Origin: Pseudoxanthomonas suwonensis
Lineage (GTDB): Bacteria > Pseudomonadota > Gammaproteobacteria > Xanthomonadales > Xanthomonadaceae
DNA length: 64,000 bases
NCBI RefSeq assembly: GCF_000972865.1
Contig: NZ_CP011144.1
Coordinates: forward strand, 1,240,001 to 1,304,000
Direction of reading: 5' to 3'
The notes below the pieces were generated by a model. The model saw only the letters and a program-made list of their open reading frames with translations. It searched no databases and had not been told where the DNA came from. The position numbers were made by a program, and so were the translations under genes. This document shows, piece by piece, positions 33,210 to 41,200 of the stretch; position 1 is the stretch's first letter, and each line of letters begins with the position of its first letter.

Positions 33210-34583
33210 ATGCCACTTTCCGATACTGCCATCCGCAAAGCCGTCCCCGGCGCCAAGCCGATCAAGCTGATCGACTCCGGCGGCCTGTACCTTCGACTCA
33301 TGCCCAACGGCGCCCGCTGGTGGCGTTGGGACTATCGTCGCCCGCTTACCGGGCAACGCAACACGCTTGGGCTCGGCGCCTATCCCGACACCGGCCTGGC
33401 CGACGCGCGCGAGAAGCGCGACGAGGCGCGCAAGCTGCTCGCTCGCGGCATCGACCCTGGCGATCAGCGCAAGGCGACCAAGGCGGCGCGGCGCCTGGCC
33501 GCAGCCAACAGCTTCGAGGTCATCGCTCGCGAGTGGCTGATGGTCAAGAAGCCCGAATGGACCTTGAAGCAGCACGAGAAGGAGCAGCGCCGGCTGGAAC
33601 TCCATGCCTTCCCTTGGATCGGCCGACTGCCCATCACCGACATCACGGTGGCCGAGATCCGGCCGCTCCTGCAGCGGATCGCCAAGCGCGGCCATCTGGA
33701 GCAGGCGCATCGACTTCGGTTCCAGTTGAGCCGCGTGTTCAAGTACGCCATCGCCAGCGAGTATGCGACCCGCGATCCGGCGGCCGACCTGAGCGCGACC
33801 TTGCCTTCCCGGCGCAGCCAGCACTTCCCGACGATCACCGACCCTGAGCAGGTGGGCGCCCTGCTGCGGGCCATCGACGCTTTTGATGGCACCTTCGCCG
33901 TCGCCTGCGCCCTGAAGCTGGCGCCCATGCTGTTCGTCCGCCCCGGCGAATTGCGTGGCGCACAGTGGGCGGAGTTCGACCTGGACCATCTCGATGGCCC
34001 GCGTTGGAACATCCCACCCGTTCGCCGGAAGCTGCGCAAGGCGCAGAAGGAAGACCCGCGGACGCCGTCGCACATCGTCCCGCTGCCGACCCAGGCCGTC
34101 GCCATCCTCAATGAACTGCGCCAGGTCACGGGCTGGGGCGCCTTGCTGTTCCCGGGCGTCCGCGCCCGCAAGCGCCCAATCTCGGACATGACGATCAACG
34201 CCGCCCTGCGGCGGCTGGGCTATGACAGCCAGACCCTGACCGGCCATGGGTTCCGGCACATGGCCTCGACCCTGCTCAACGAACTGGGCTTCAATGGCGA
34301 CGCGATCGAACGGCAGCTCTCGCACAAGGAACCGGGCGTGCGCGGCATCTACAACCAGGCCCAGCACCTGGCCGAGCGCACCCGGATGATGCAGTTCTGG
34401 GCGGACTACCTCGACCGACTCCGGGCCGGCATCAAGACGCCGCCGCCGATGCCCTCAGCGCCCGTGCACGCGCCCGAGGCGACGGGCTTCCTTACACCTA
34501 CGCCTGCTTGGCATTGGCAGTCGGGCCTACCGATCAAGGTCACGGCCACTGCAGTCCTGGGTTCGTTGGAGACCGGGCGATGA
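33210..34583 (+). CDS. int: Tyrosine-type site-specific integrase (P4-like, DUF4102 N-terminus)
   Basis: Catalyses integration and excision of the element. The 457-residue protein has the arm-binding DUF4102 domain (LSDTAIRKAVPGAKPIKLID, LRLMPNGARWW, LGLGAYPDTGLADAR), a core-binding domain (about 100-200) and a catalytic domain with R in FVRPGELRGAQW, H-x-x-R in GHGFRHMAST and the tyrosine in GIYNQ. The C-terminal 45 residues are Pro-rich. It reads away from the tRNA-Met, as typical for this class, and carries GAGAGG six bases before ATG. Confidence 0.95.
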   Translation: MPLSDTAIRKAVPGAKPIKLIDSGGLYLRLMPNGARWWRWDYRRPLTGQRNTLGLGAYPDTGLADAREKRDEARKLLARGIDPGDQRKATKAARRLAAANSFEVIAREWLMVKKPEWTLKQHEKEQRRLELHAFPWIGRLPITDITVAEIRPLLQRIAKRGHLEQAHRLRFQLSRVFKYAIASEYATRDPAADLSATLPSRRSQHFPTITDPEQVGALLRAIDAFDGTFAVACALKLAPMLFVRPGELRGAQWAEFDLDHLDGPRWNIPPVRRKLRKAQKEDPRTPSHIVPLPTQAVAILNELRQVTGWGALLFPGVRARKRPISDMTINAALRRLGYDSQTLTGHGFRHMASTLLNELGFNGDAIERQLSHKEPGVRGIYNQAQHLAERTRMMQFWADYLDRLRAGIKTPPPMPSAPVHAPEATGFLTPTPAWHWQSGLPIKVTATAVLGSLETGR

Positions 34584-34600
34584 GCGCTGCGTCAGTGGAG

Positions 34601-34647
34601 TTGACAGGGTTGTCAAAGTTGACAAGGTTGACGAATCGGATTAGGCT
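34601..34647 (+). promoter_or_regulatory. Repeat-rich promoter/operator of the RES toxin-antitoxin pair
   Basis: Four TTGAC-type units lie within 32 bases: TTGACA (34601), the inverted pair TTGTCAA-AG-TTGACAA (34610-34625) and TTGAC (34628). TTGACA at 34619 is 17 bases from TAGGCT (34642), a plausible though weak -10. Overlap of operator palindromes with the promoter fits autorepression by an HTH antitoxin. The antitoxin ATG is at 34673. Confidence 0.55.
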
Positions 34648-34672
34648 GCCCCTTCATCCGAGGGATGCCGCC

Positions 34673-35317
34673 ATGCCCACCGCTGCCCGTACCGTGACCC
34701 CGCCTCCGCCGGCCGTGACCGAAGCGTTCGACACGGTGATCGAATCTCTGACCCAAGGACTCCATCGCCAGATGAAGGCGCTGGTCGGCATGCCCGAGCA
34801 GCAACTGCACGACTTGGCCCGCCGCTACGCCCCGACGCTCGATCTCGATCCCGAGACTGCTCAGGACCTGCGACTTCTGCGCGTCCTGCTTGACGGCCTC
34901 GAGACAGCGCAGGTGCGCGCCCGCAATCAGGAGGCGCTGGAGACCGCTCGCCAGCGTGCGGCCACGGTCAAGCACGACCTGGTCGCCCGAGGCGAGCTCG
35001 TGCCGGCTGACGAGTTGGGGAAGGCACTCGGCATCAGCCGACAGGCAGTTCACAAGGGAGCCAAGACCGGACGCCTGTTCGCGGTCGAGGCCGGTGGTCG
35101 GGAGCATTACTTCCCGTCGTTCCTCGCCGAGCAGGAACTGCGCGCCAACGGGCTAGAGGACGTGCTGTCGATCCTTGGTGGCGAGTCCGGCTGGAGCAAG
35201 TGGCTGTTCTTCACCACGCCCAGCGGCGCGCTGGGCGGGATGACCCCGCTGGAGGCGCTGCGCGAGCGCCGGCGCGGTGCGGTGCAGACCGCCGCGCGCG
35301 CCTACACCGAACGCTGA
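34673..35317 (+). CDS. Xre/MbcA/ParS-type antitoxin
   Basis: Predicted DNA-binding antitoxin partner of the RES toxin. The 214-residue product has a helical N-terminal half (VIESLTQGLHRQMKALVGMP), an HTH-like segment ELGKALGISRQAVHKGAKTG near residue 120 and a C-terminal toxin-binding (MbcA-type) part, including SGWSKWLFFTTPSGALGGMT and PLEALRERR. A longer frame from 34508 inside int was rejected because the ATG at 34673 follows the palindromic operator. It ends 14 bp before the toxin start, as expected for a cotranslated pair. Confidence 0.82.
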   Translation: MPTAARTVTPPPPAVTEAFDTVIESLTQGLHRQMKALVGMPEQQLHDLARRYAPTLDLDPETAQDLRLLRVLLDGLETAQVRARNQEALETARQRAATVKHDLVARGELVPADELGKALGISRQAVHKGAKTGRLFAVEAGGREHYFPSFLAEQELRANGLEDVLSILGGESGWSKWLFFTTPSGALGGMTPLEALRERRRGAVQTAARAYTER

Positions 35318-35331
35318 GCATCCATTCGCGT

Positions 35332-35916
35332 ATGCTTGCCTCGCCTCCGCCCGATCTCGCCACGCTGTCGCTGGATGTGGTGCAAGTCGATCCCGCCGCG
35401 TGCGTGCGCATCACCCGCTATCCCGACACCGAACCGTTCTTCGGCAAGACCGGCGGCAACCGCTTCGATGATCCGCTGCGTGAATACGGGGTGTGCTATG
35501 CCGGCGACGATTTCCTGGTCGCCTTCGCTGAGAGCATCCTGCACGATGCGGTCGCGGTGTCCGGCGGGTTCCGTGTAGCCGAGTCGGAGTTGCTCGCGCG
35601 CCATGTCGTTGCCTTCGACGGAAGCGAACTGGCCCTGGCCGACTTGACCGGTATCCCGCTCAAGCGGCTGGGCGGCACCAACGACATCTCCTCGGAGGTT
35701 CCCTATGACATGCCGCAGCGTTGGTCACGGACGGTGTACGCGCATCCGAGCAACGTCGACGGCCTGCGCTACGTGTCCCGGCATCTGAACATCGGCTTCG
35801 CGTTCGCCCTGTTTGACCGTGCTCAGGTGAGGATGCGCCGTGGTACGTCCGTGCCGCTGACGGAGCATCCGCAGCTGGCGGCCGCATTGGTACAGTTCAA
35901 CATCGCCCTGCTTTGA
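35332..35916 (+). CDS. RES domain toxin
   Basis: Members of this family degrade NAD+ in the cell, arresting growth. The 194-residue product contains the named R-E-S residues in context: CVRITRY near the start, LVAFAESILHDAV in the middle and DISSEVPYD further on, with a full-length fold (ending AALVQFNIALL). The ATG at 35332 is 14 bp after the antitoxin stop. It likely stabilises the element. It converges on the HNH gene with a 36-bp gap. Confidence 0.85.
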   Translation: MLASPPPDLATLSLDVVQVDPAACVRITRYPDTEPFFGKTGGNRFDDPLREYGVCYAGDDFLVAFAESILHDAVAVSGGFRVAESELLARHVVAFDGSELALADLTGIPLKRLGGTNDISSEVPYDMPQRWSRTVYAHPSNVDGLRYVSRHLNIGFAFALFDRAQVRMRRGTSVPLTEHPQLAAALVQFNIALL

Positions 35917-35952
35917 AACACGCTGGCAGCCGATCGCTTCGGAACTGCTCGA

Positions 35953-36855
35953 TCACGTTGGGAGGTTGACTTCGCCAGGGGCATTCCACGCAATAAGCGG
36001 TTCATCGGGATGTCGACCCGGACGGGTCAGGTGCGCGAACAGCCATTGCAGTATCGGCGGATCCAGCAAGCCTGCGACGAACATCGACTGCCAGTTGTTC
36101 CTGCTTTCGTAGGAATCATCCTGTCTGTCTAGCTCCGCCTCCAGCAGCTGCCGAAGCTCGCCAAGATGATTGATGGCCTCGCCGAGCGCTCTAACCGCCA
36201 GACTCGGCCTACGAAGCATCTTGCTCCATTCGTCGCCCAAGTGTCCGCAGACTCCCGTCTTCTGCACGATCTCCCGGAAGTGGAACGCGATCGCCGCATA
36301 GTTGGCGTGTGTGTTGGGGATCGCGAGCACTACGCTCACCCTTGGCACTTCGCCAGGGTCCTCGAACTTGGCACGCACCAAGCGATCGGTCAGGCAATCA
36401 TCGTAGTAGGGATGGAGCACTCGCTCGCCGGGGCCTTGACCCGCCAACAGGTTGCGTCGGCGGCTGTTGCATAGGCACGCCGGAACAAGATTCCTCGAAA
36501 AGAGGGAAAACTCCGGGAAACCGTGCTGAGGCAAATAATGGTCCAAGGTGCCACTGTGGAATGATCCGCACATCGGGCACGTCTTGTGCCTGCTCTCGGT
36601 GCGCATTGTCCGAATGTAGGCAACGTCCTTCGGTGGAGACTTGAAATGCCCCTTGAGCAGATCGCTCAGCTCCTGGTTCAGAGCCAAGCCACCAACTCCC
36701 CCAGGGTTCCCGCCAACTTGGGCGTACTGCACGTAGCTCGCCTGCACGTCTGCAACTATCGGCCGTAGCCGCGGGAAGCTGTCGACCCCCTCATTGTTCG
36801 CTAGCGACTCAAAAGCTCCAGCATCGTCATGCTGAGGCGCCGACAGTCGTTTCAT
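35953..36855 (-). CDS. HNH endonuclease-like protein (PtuB-like), defence cassette gene 3
   Basis: The 300-residue protein has a helical N-terminus, then an HNH core: CPMCG (Cys93/Cys96), TLDHYLPQ (Asp105-His106), NLVPACLCNSRRRN (Asn122, Cys127, Cys129) and a later HPYYDD. The rest, to the C-terminus, is unassigned. Its start overlaps the AAA ATPase stop by 4 bp (ATGA), so the two are translated together, the arrangement of Septu PtuA-PtuB and of retron-linked ATPase-HNH pairs. Cleavage of nucleic acid on infection is inferred from the family. GC is lower than in the flanking transfer genes. Confidence 0.8.
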   Translation of the reverse strand: MKRLSAPQHDDAGAFESLANNEGVDSFPRLRPIVADVQASYVQYAQVGGNPGGVGGLALNQELSDLLKGHFKSPPKDVAYIRTMRTESRHKTCPMCGSFHSGTLDHYLPQHGFPEFSLFSRNLVPACLCNSRRRNLLAGQGPGERVLHPYYDDCLTDRLVRAKFEDPGEVPRVSVVLAIPNTHANYAAIAFHFREIVQKTGVCGHLGDEWSKMLRRPSLAVRALGEAINHLGELRQLLEAELDRQDDSYESRNNWQSMFVAGLLDPPILQWLFAHLTRPGRHPDEPLIAWNAPGEVNLPT

Positions 36856-38519
36856 ACCGCCCCCCCTTGTTCAGAAGCAGAGCGCAAGGAGTTAAGAAAC
36901 TCAAGCGAAAGCTCGTCCTTGTATTGCTGATAGATCTCTTCCCAAGACCCGTGCATTGCTAGCAGTCGCTTCCCCACCTCTTCCGCCAAGCCCGACGGCT
37001 CGTCTTCGCCGAAAACAAAGTACGAAATCGCCCCTACATCTGCGCCGAACGTCCGCAGCAGCGGCCGATCGACCTGCACCGCCCCCTCATCGTCAATGCG
37101 GAGAACGGAAACCTGCTCGCGGAACACCTCCTTGACAAAGTAGACGGAGTGCGTCGCGATAATAGCTGCGGACCCAGTGAGCTCCAGCAGCCTGTTGAGC
37201 AGCGACACGAACCGGCTGATGAAGTTCGGATGGAGATGCGTCTCAGGCTCGTCCAGCAGCAGCAACGATCCATTCTCGATCGTCAGGCTCGCTTGGGCGG
37301 CGAACTTCAGAAAGGAAATCTCTCCGCTGCTCAGGGGATACCCTTTATTCTCTACTAACCTCAGCGGCTCTTTCTTGAGATCGATGGATGCAAACCGCTC
37401 CAGCTTCCGCTGTTCGGAACCTTTTGCAACTTCCGTCAAAGAAATGAATGTGGGCGATGACGTCGATGATGCGGTCGTTACCAAGTGAATCTGACCTGGC
37501 TCGGAGAGCGCACCCACGGCCTTCAGGAAGATGCGCCATCTTGAGACCTCCCCGATAGTTTCCGGGGAACGTGCGAGCTGCACGACAAGATCCGAGACGT
37601 AGTCATTCCGGCGCGCCCGCCTGGAACGATTCAGCGAGTACCGTTGGTACCAGATTCTCGGCCGCTTCCGCTTCTCTGACGGGAATACGGATTCGGCTTC
37701 GTTTGTGGGCGCGAACGCCAACAGACGGTTAATCAGTGGTCGCCCGTTCTCAGTGCCATCGGTGAGATCGCCGGACCCATTCAGTGCTGCGCGGGCGATC
37801 CTGCCAAGTGTTTGACTCTTGCCGACGCCATTTTTTCCGATCACGACGGCAATGCGCTTTGGCAGAGCACCGTCATGATCGAAGTGGAACGCCAGGTCAT
37901 GGTCGTTCTCGCGGCCCGCCATCCGGAAGCGAATCGCGAGCGATCGCGAAAGCACGCCAACCTGCTCTTCCGACAAGCCGCGAAGGATGGAACCAGCGTT
38001 CTTGAAGGCGAAGAATGTTTCGGAGCTGCGCATGAACGAGCTGGTAAAAACATCGGATCGCGTGGCGCTCTCCAGCAACTCGGATCTTGGGCTGAACTCG
38101 TTCAGCGCGACCAGATCATTCGTCCCGCCCAACGCAGTCGAGGCGTCCTCAACCCCGAAATCTCTGACAAGAATGCGGTAGGCCTCCATGTCCGGAAGCA
38201 TGGTGAAGAATCGGTGTTTGCTGCCCGCAGACACCATCTGCTTTCCGCTCTCTTCGACGATCTTGACCAGCTGTTCGCTGCCCCGGCTCACCCCCTCTTT
38301 GTCGAGGAACCCGATGTGACCGCTGGTGGCGACGGGATCAGCCTCCTGGATTCGGATCAAGTAATCGATGCGTGTGCGCAGGCCGAAATCGTTCCAGTCG
38401 TCCGCAGACGGCACGATCAACACGGTGTTCTCAGGCACCCTCTGGCGGAGCGCCGGGCGCAGTCCGAACAACACCTGCATGTCAGACCGTCCACTGGAGG
38501 TCTTCTCTTTGCTCGCCAC
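36852..38519 (-). CDS. AAA/ABC-type ATPase (PtuA-like) with a long N-terminal extension, defence cassette gene 2
   Basis: The 555-residue protein has about 220 N-terminal residues of unassigned sequence, then an SMC/ABC-like ATPase: Walker A GKNGVGKS (228-235), signature LSSGE (396-400), Walker B LLLLDEPETHLHP (419-431) and ATHS switch (455-458). No TOPRIM region is seen, so it is not an OLD nuclease. The frame begins with GTG at 38519 behind a G-run; an ATG at residue 14 is an alternative. Coupled by a 4-bp overlap to the HNH gene and 60 bp behind another HNH-like gene. Confidence 0.82.
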   Translation of the reverse strand: MASKEKTSSGRSDMQVLFGLRPALRQRVPENTVLIVPSADDWNDFGLRTRIDYLIRIQEADPVATSGHIGFLDKEGVSRGSEQLVKIVEESGKQMVSAGSKHRFFTMLPDMEAYRILVRDFGVEDASTALGGTNDLVALNEFSPRSELLESATRSDVFTSSFMRSSETFFAFKNAGSILRGLSEEQVGVLSRSLAIRFRMAGRENDHDLAFHFDHDGALPKRIAVVIGKNGVGKSQTLGRIARAALNGSGDLTDGTENGRPLINRLLAFAPTNEAESVFPSEKRKRPRIWYQRYSLNRSRRARRNDYVSDLVVQLARSPETIGEVSRWRIFLKAVGALSEPGQIHLVTTASSTSSPTFISLTEVAKGSEQRKLERFASIDLKKEPLRLVENKGYPLSSGEISFLKFAAQASLTIENGSLLLLDEPETHLHPNFISRFVSLLNRLLELTGSAAIIATHSVYFVKEVFREQVSVLRIDDEGAVQVDRPLLRTFGADVGAISYFVFGEDEPSGLAEEVGKRLLAMHGSWEEIYQQYKDELSLEFLNSLRSASEQGGAV

Positions 38520-38579
38520 CTTCCATACCCCCCAAAGCCGCCCCTAGTGCACTTTCCCCGAGCAAATACGCTGTTGAGC

Positions 38580-39416
38580 CTATCCGGTGACCATTGCCCG
38601 ATAGTCATGGCAATGGGTGACGACAGTATAGGTACAGGGGACGAGAAAGTTGAACAGGCTGACCCGAACGACGGCGCAGGGCACACCAGTTTTCGTTTCC
38701 ATATCGGCGATGCTTACCTGGTGCCAGTCCGTACTGAGCTGCATGGGTTCCTCCAATGGAACGCAGCCCACCCAGTTTCCGAAATCCTGTCTATCGCCCA
38801 ACAGCAATGACAGTGCGGGACTTTCTTCCCGTGCGATCTTGCCGCGCGTCACGAAGTGGGAGCCATAGGCGATCTTGCATAGGTAGCGCAGGAAGCTGTT
38901 GATATCGATGGTTTGCCGGCCGCGCAGCCCTATTGCGCGATGCCGTTGCAAGAACGAACGCATCTCCCTGCCTACTGGAGCAGAATCTATCGCCTGGATC
39001 TCCAGCGCATTGGTTTGCGGCAAGGGCTGATCGACGGTCATCACCCTTGACTGCAGGAACATTGGCATAACCAGAACGGATGCGGCCTCTTGAACCGGGA
39101 CGTTCTTTTTGAAAGTCCGGTTGTCGGCAGCGATGAACTCGATCTTGATGTGCGTCGGCTGCCGTTTCTTGTTGTATGAGCGCATTCCGAGCAGCAGCCG
39201 TGGGTGCAGGAACATGCCTTTCTTCTGCAGCGCGAGTTCGATGCCGCTGGTCAGCTCCTGGTGCCCCTTGCACGTGGACTTCGGCAACAGAATGGTGCCG
39301 TTTAGGCCACGCGGGATAATGTGCTCATCGGTCAACGGAACGCCGTCGGCACCGCAGTAGATGCAATGATTGACCGCCGGCAGGCGCTCGGTTGGCGGGA
39401 TCGCTGGGCCAGTCAT
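38580..39416 (-). CDS. HNH-like zinc-finger protein, defence cassette gene 1
   Basis: The 278-residue protein opens with a compact HNH-like motif: CIYCG (Cys18/Cys21), DEHIIPRGLNG (Asp30-Glu31-His32) and CKGHQ (Cys49, His52). The remaining 220 residues match no family I recognise; they contain strand-rich stretches such as IKIEFIAADNRTFKKNVPV and GSHFVTRGKIAREES. It is on the same strand as, and 60 bp ahead of, the ATPase gene, so it is probably the first gene of a three-gene operon. It could be a second nuclease or a host-component modifier; I do not name a function. Confidence 0.7.
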   Translation of the reverse strand: MTGPAIPPTERLPAVNHCIYCGADGVPLTDEHIIPRGLNGTILLPKSTCKGHQELTSGIELALQKKGMFLHPRLLLGMRSYNKKRQPTHIKIEFIAADNRTFKKNVPVQEAASVLVMPMFLQSRVMTVDQPLPQTNALEIQAIDSAPVGREMRSFLQRHRAIGLRGRQTIDINSFLRYLCKIAYGSHFVTRGKIAREESPALSLLLGDRQDFGNWVGCVPLEEPMQLSTDWHQVSIADMETKTGVPCAVVRVSLFNFLVPCTYTVVTHCHDYRAMVTG

Positions 39417-39465
39417 TCCTCATCCCTCTGTTTGCGACACGCGACCGGCCGACTCTATCAGTCGT

Positions 39466-39744
39466 CTACGGTCTCGGATCGCTAGTGCCGGAGTGCAGCA
39501 AAGCTCGTATGTCCTCTACCCGCCAGACGGTAATGTTCGGTCCCAACGACCGTACAGGCTGCGGGTAGCGGCCAGACTTGACGCCAGCCCACCACGTCGA
39601 GCGGGACACCGGAATCAGCGCGGGGACGGCCGGTTGTCCGTTGCGTGCCGGGCGCCCGATGATCTGGTAGAGCCGCAGGTACCCGGTTGCCGGCAAGGGA
39701 CACGGCGTCGTGCTGTCCAGGTTACCCATCGCGTTGCGGTGCAT
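39466..39744 (-). CDS. AlpA-like excisionase/regulator
   Basis: Small HTH protein of the AlpA group, which usually controls or assists excision. The 92-residue product has YLRLYQIIG, then VSRSTWWAGVKSGRYPQPVR, the classic AlpA helix-turn-helix, and TVWRVEDIRALL. The ATG at 39744 has AGGAGGG six bases upstream and is preferred over a longer start at 39870. Its first codons overlap the end of the DUF2274 gene by 23 bp in another frame. The location behind the trb operon recurs in Tn4371-type elements. Confidence 0.8.
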   Translation of the reverse strand: MHRNAMGNLDSTTPCPLPATGYLRLYQIIGRPARNGQPAVPALIPVSRSTWWAGVKSGRYPQPVRSLGPNITVWRVEDIRALLHSGTSDPRP

Positions 39745-39961
39745 GCGCCGCCCTCCTCTTGCGGAATGCCCGATCCCTGGCCATGAATGCTTCCAGCATG
39801 TGCGGTGCCAGCGTGGCGGCGTCGGTCGGCTCGTCGTAGATTTGCGTATGAAGCGCCGCATACGCCTCAAGCTCGGCCAGCAGCGCCTTGCTGCAATTGA
39901 AGCTGAAACGCACCGTTTCCGTCTTCGGCAGTGGGCCGAGGCGCAGCTTGTTCTCGGTCAT
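39722..39961 (-). CDS. DUF2274 domain protein
   Basis: Function unknown. The 79-residue product carries the DUF2274 pattern MTENKLRLGPLPKTETVRFS followed by LLAELEAYAALH and MLEAFMARDRAF. Genes of this family lie directly behind trbI in many trb operons. The start overlaps the trbI stop by 4 bp, so it is the last cotranslated member of the transfer operon. Confidence 0.85.
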   Translation of the reverse strand: MTENKLRLGPLPKTETVRFSFNCSKALLAELEAYAALHTQIYDEPTDAATLAPHMLEAFMARDRAFRKRRAAHAPQRDG

Positions 39962-41199
39962 CGCAACGCTCCCATCCGGAAATCCGTCGGTCGGTACGGC
40001 CGCAGCACCAGGTCGCGACCGACGAGGACGCGAACCGGCATCCCGGCACGGATGGTCAACGTGGGCTGCACGTCCAGGTTGCGCCGCGTGACTTCCTGGC
40101 CGACCTGACTGATGACCTCTTGCGCGCTGTCACGGCCGGCATACACGATGCGGTTGCCGTCGCGGTTCTCTGGCGCGGCCAACTCGGCGCCGACGCCGAG
40201 CAGGGTGGTCAGTGCGGCACCAGCGAATAGCCGGCGCCAGTGCATGTCCACTCCATCTTCCAGCCCGGCGTAGCCGGCAGGATCGGCGCCAACGAAGCCG
40301 TCCAGCGTCAGCGAGGACGTGTCCGGCAGGATCACGCGCTGCCAGACCACCTGCACCCTGCGTTGGCCGTAGCCGATGTCGCTCTCGTAACGACCTAGCA
40401 GCCGAGAGCCCTGCGGAATCAGCAGGTATCGCCCGGTCGCAGTGTCGTACACCGGCTCGGTCACGGTGGCGATCACTTCGCCCGGCAGGTCGGAGCGGAT
40501 GCCCGTTACCAGCGCCGCTGCGATCACCGTGCCAGCCATCACCTGGTAGGGCGACGCCGGCGGCTGCAGCTCGCCGCGGTTGCGGGTGTCGTCGGTGGTG
40601 GACGCCTGCGCCTGTTCGCCCTGCGACGGCAAGAGGCCGGCCAGCAGCGAATCAAACTTTGACGATGCCGAAGGCGATGCAGGTGTCGCGCCATCGACAC
40701 CGCGCGACGATCTGCGCGCGCCACCGCCGAAGAACACCGGCGAGCGCATCGCTTCCTCCGCTTCCTTCACCTGCGCCAGCCGCTCGGCTTCGGCCGGATC
40801 TTCGCCGTAGGCATAACCCTGCGCCTCACGTTCGGCGCGCAGGATCGGTGCGCCCAGGTCGCCGGGCAGCGGTTCGCCGAGTTCCGGCACGTCGGGCGGC
40901 AACGCCTCGTCGGTCTCCGGCACGGTCACCAGCGGGGGCGGCAGTTGAGTGTAGTCCTCCGGCAGTCGATCCAGCGCCTCGCTGCGGGCGATACGTTCGA
41001 CGTTGTGTAGTTCCGTCGGCCCATCCATCGCCCGCCGCTGCGACGAGTGCAGCGACCACCAGGTCGCGCCGAGCACCGCCAGCACCAGCACTCCCGACAA
41101 CCCAATCAGCATCCGCCGGTTCAGGCGCGTGACCGGCCGCGGCGGCGCGCGCAGCGCCACCGATTCCGGCGGCAGCTTCGGGGCGACCTGCGTTTCCAT
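39958..41199 (-). CDS. trbI: TrbI/VirB10 family type IV secretion protein
   Basis: Spans the periplasm from an inner-membrane anchor to the outer-membrane core complex of the mating channel. The 413-residue product has a cytosolic Pro-rich start, one membrane helix (MLIGLSGVLVLAVLGATWW, about residues 29-47), a disordered periplasmic stretch and the VirB10 C-terminal domain (VMAGTVIAAALVTGIRSDLPG, LLIPQGSRLLGRYES, ALTTLLGVG). It follows trbG with a one-base gap. Confidence 0.95.
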   Translation of the reverse strand: METQVAPKLPPESVALRAPPRPVTRLNRRMLIGLSGVLVLAVLGATWWSLHSSQRRAMDGPTELHNVERIARSEALDRLPEDYTQLPPPLVTVPETDEALPPDVPELGEPLPGDLGAPILRAEREAQGYAYGEDPAEAERLAQVKEAEEAMRSPVFFGGGARRSSRGVDGATPASPSASSKFDSLLAGLLPSQGEQAQASTTDDTRNRGELQPPASPYQVMAGTVIAAALVTGIRSDLPGEVIATVTEPVYDTATGRYLLIPQGSRLLGRYESDIGYGQRRVQVVWQRVILPDTSSLTLDGFVGADPAGYAGLEDGVDMHWRRLFAGAALTTLLGVGAELAAPENRDGNRIVYAGRDSAQEVISQVGQEVTRRNLDVQPTLTIRAGMPVRVLVGRDLVLRPYRPTDFRMGALR

Positions 41200-41200
41200 G

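Noticed and set aside
36852..38519. AAA ATPase as an OLD-family nuclease
   Set aside because: No TOPRIM-like acidic motifs after the ATPase core; the protein ends about 95 residues past the ATHS switch.
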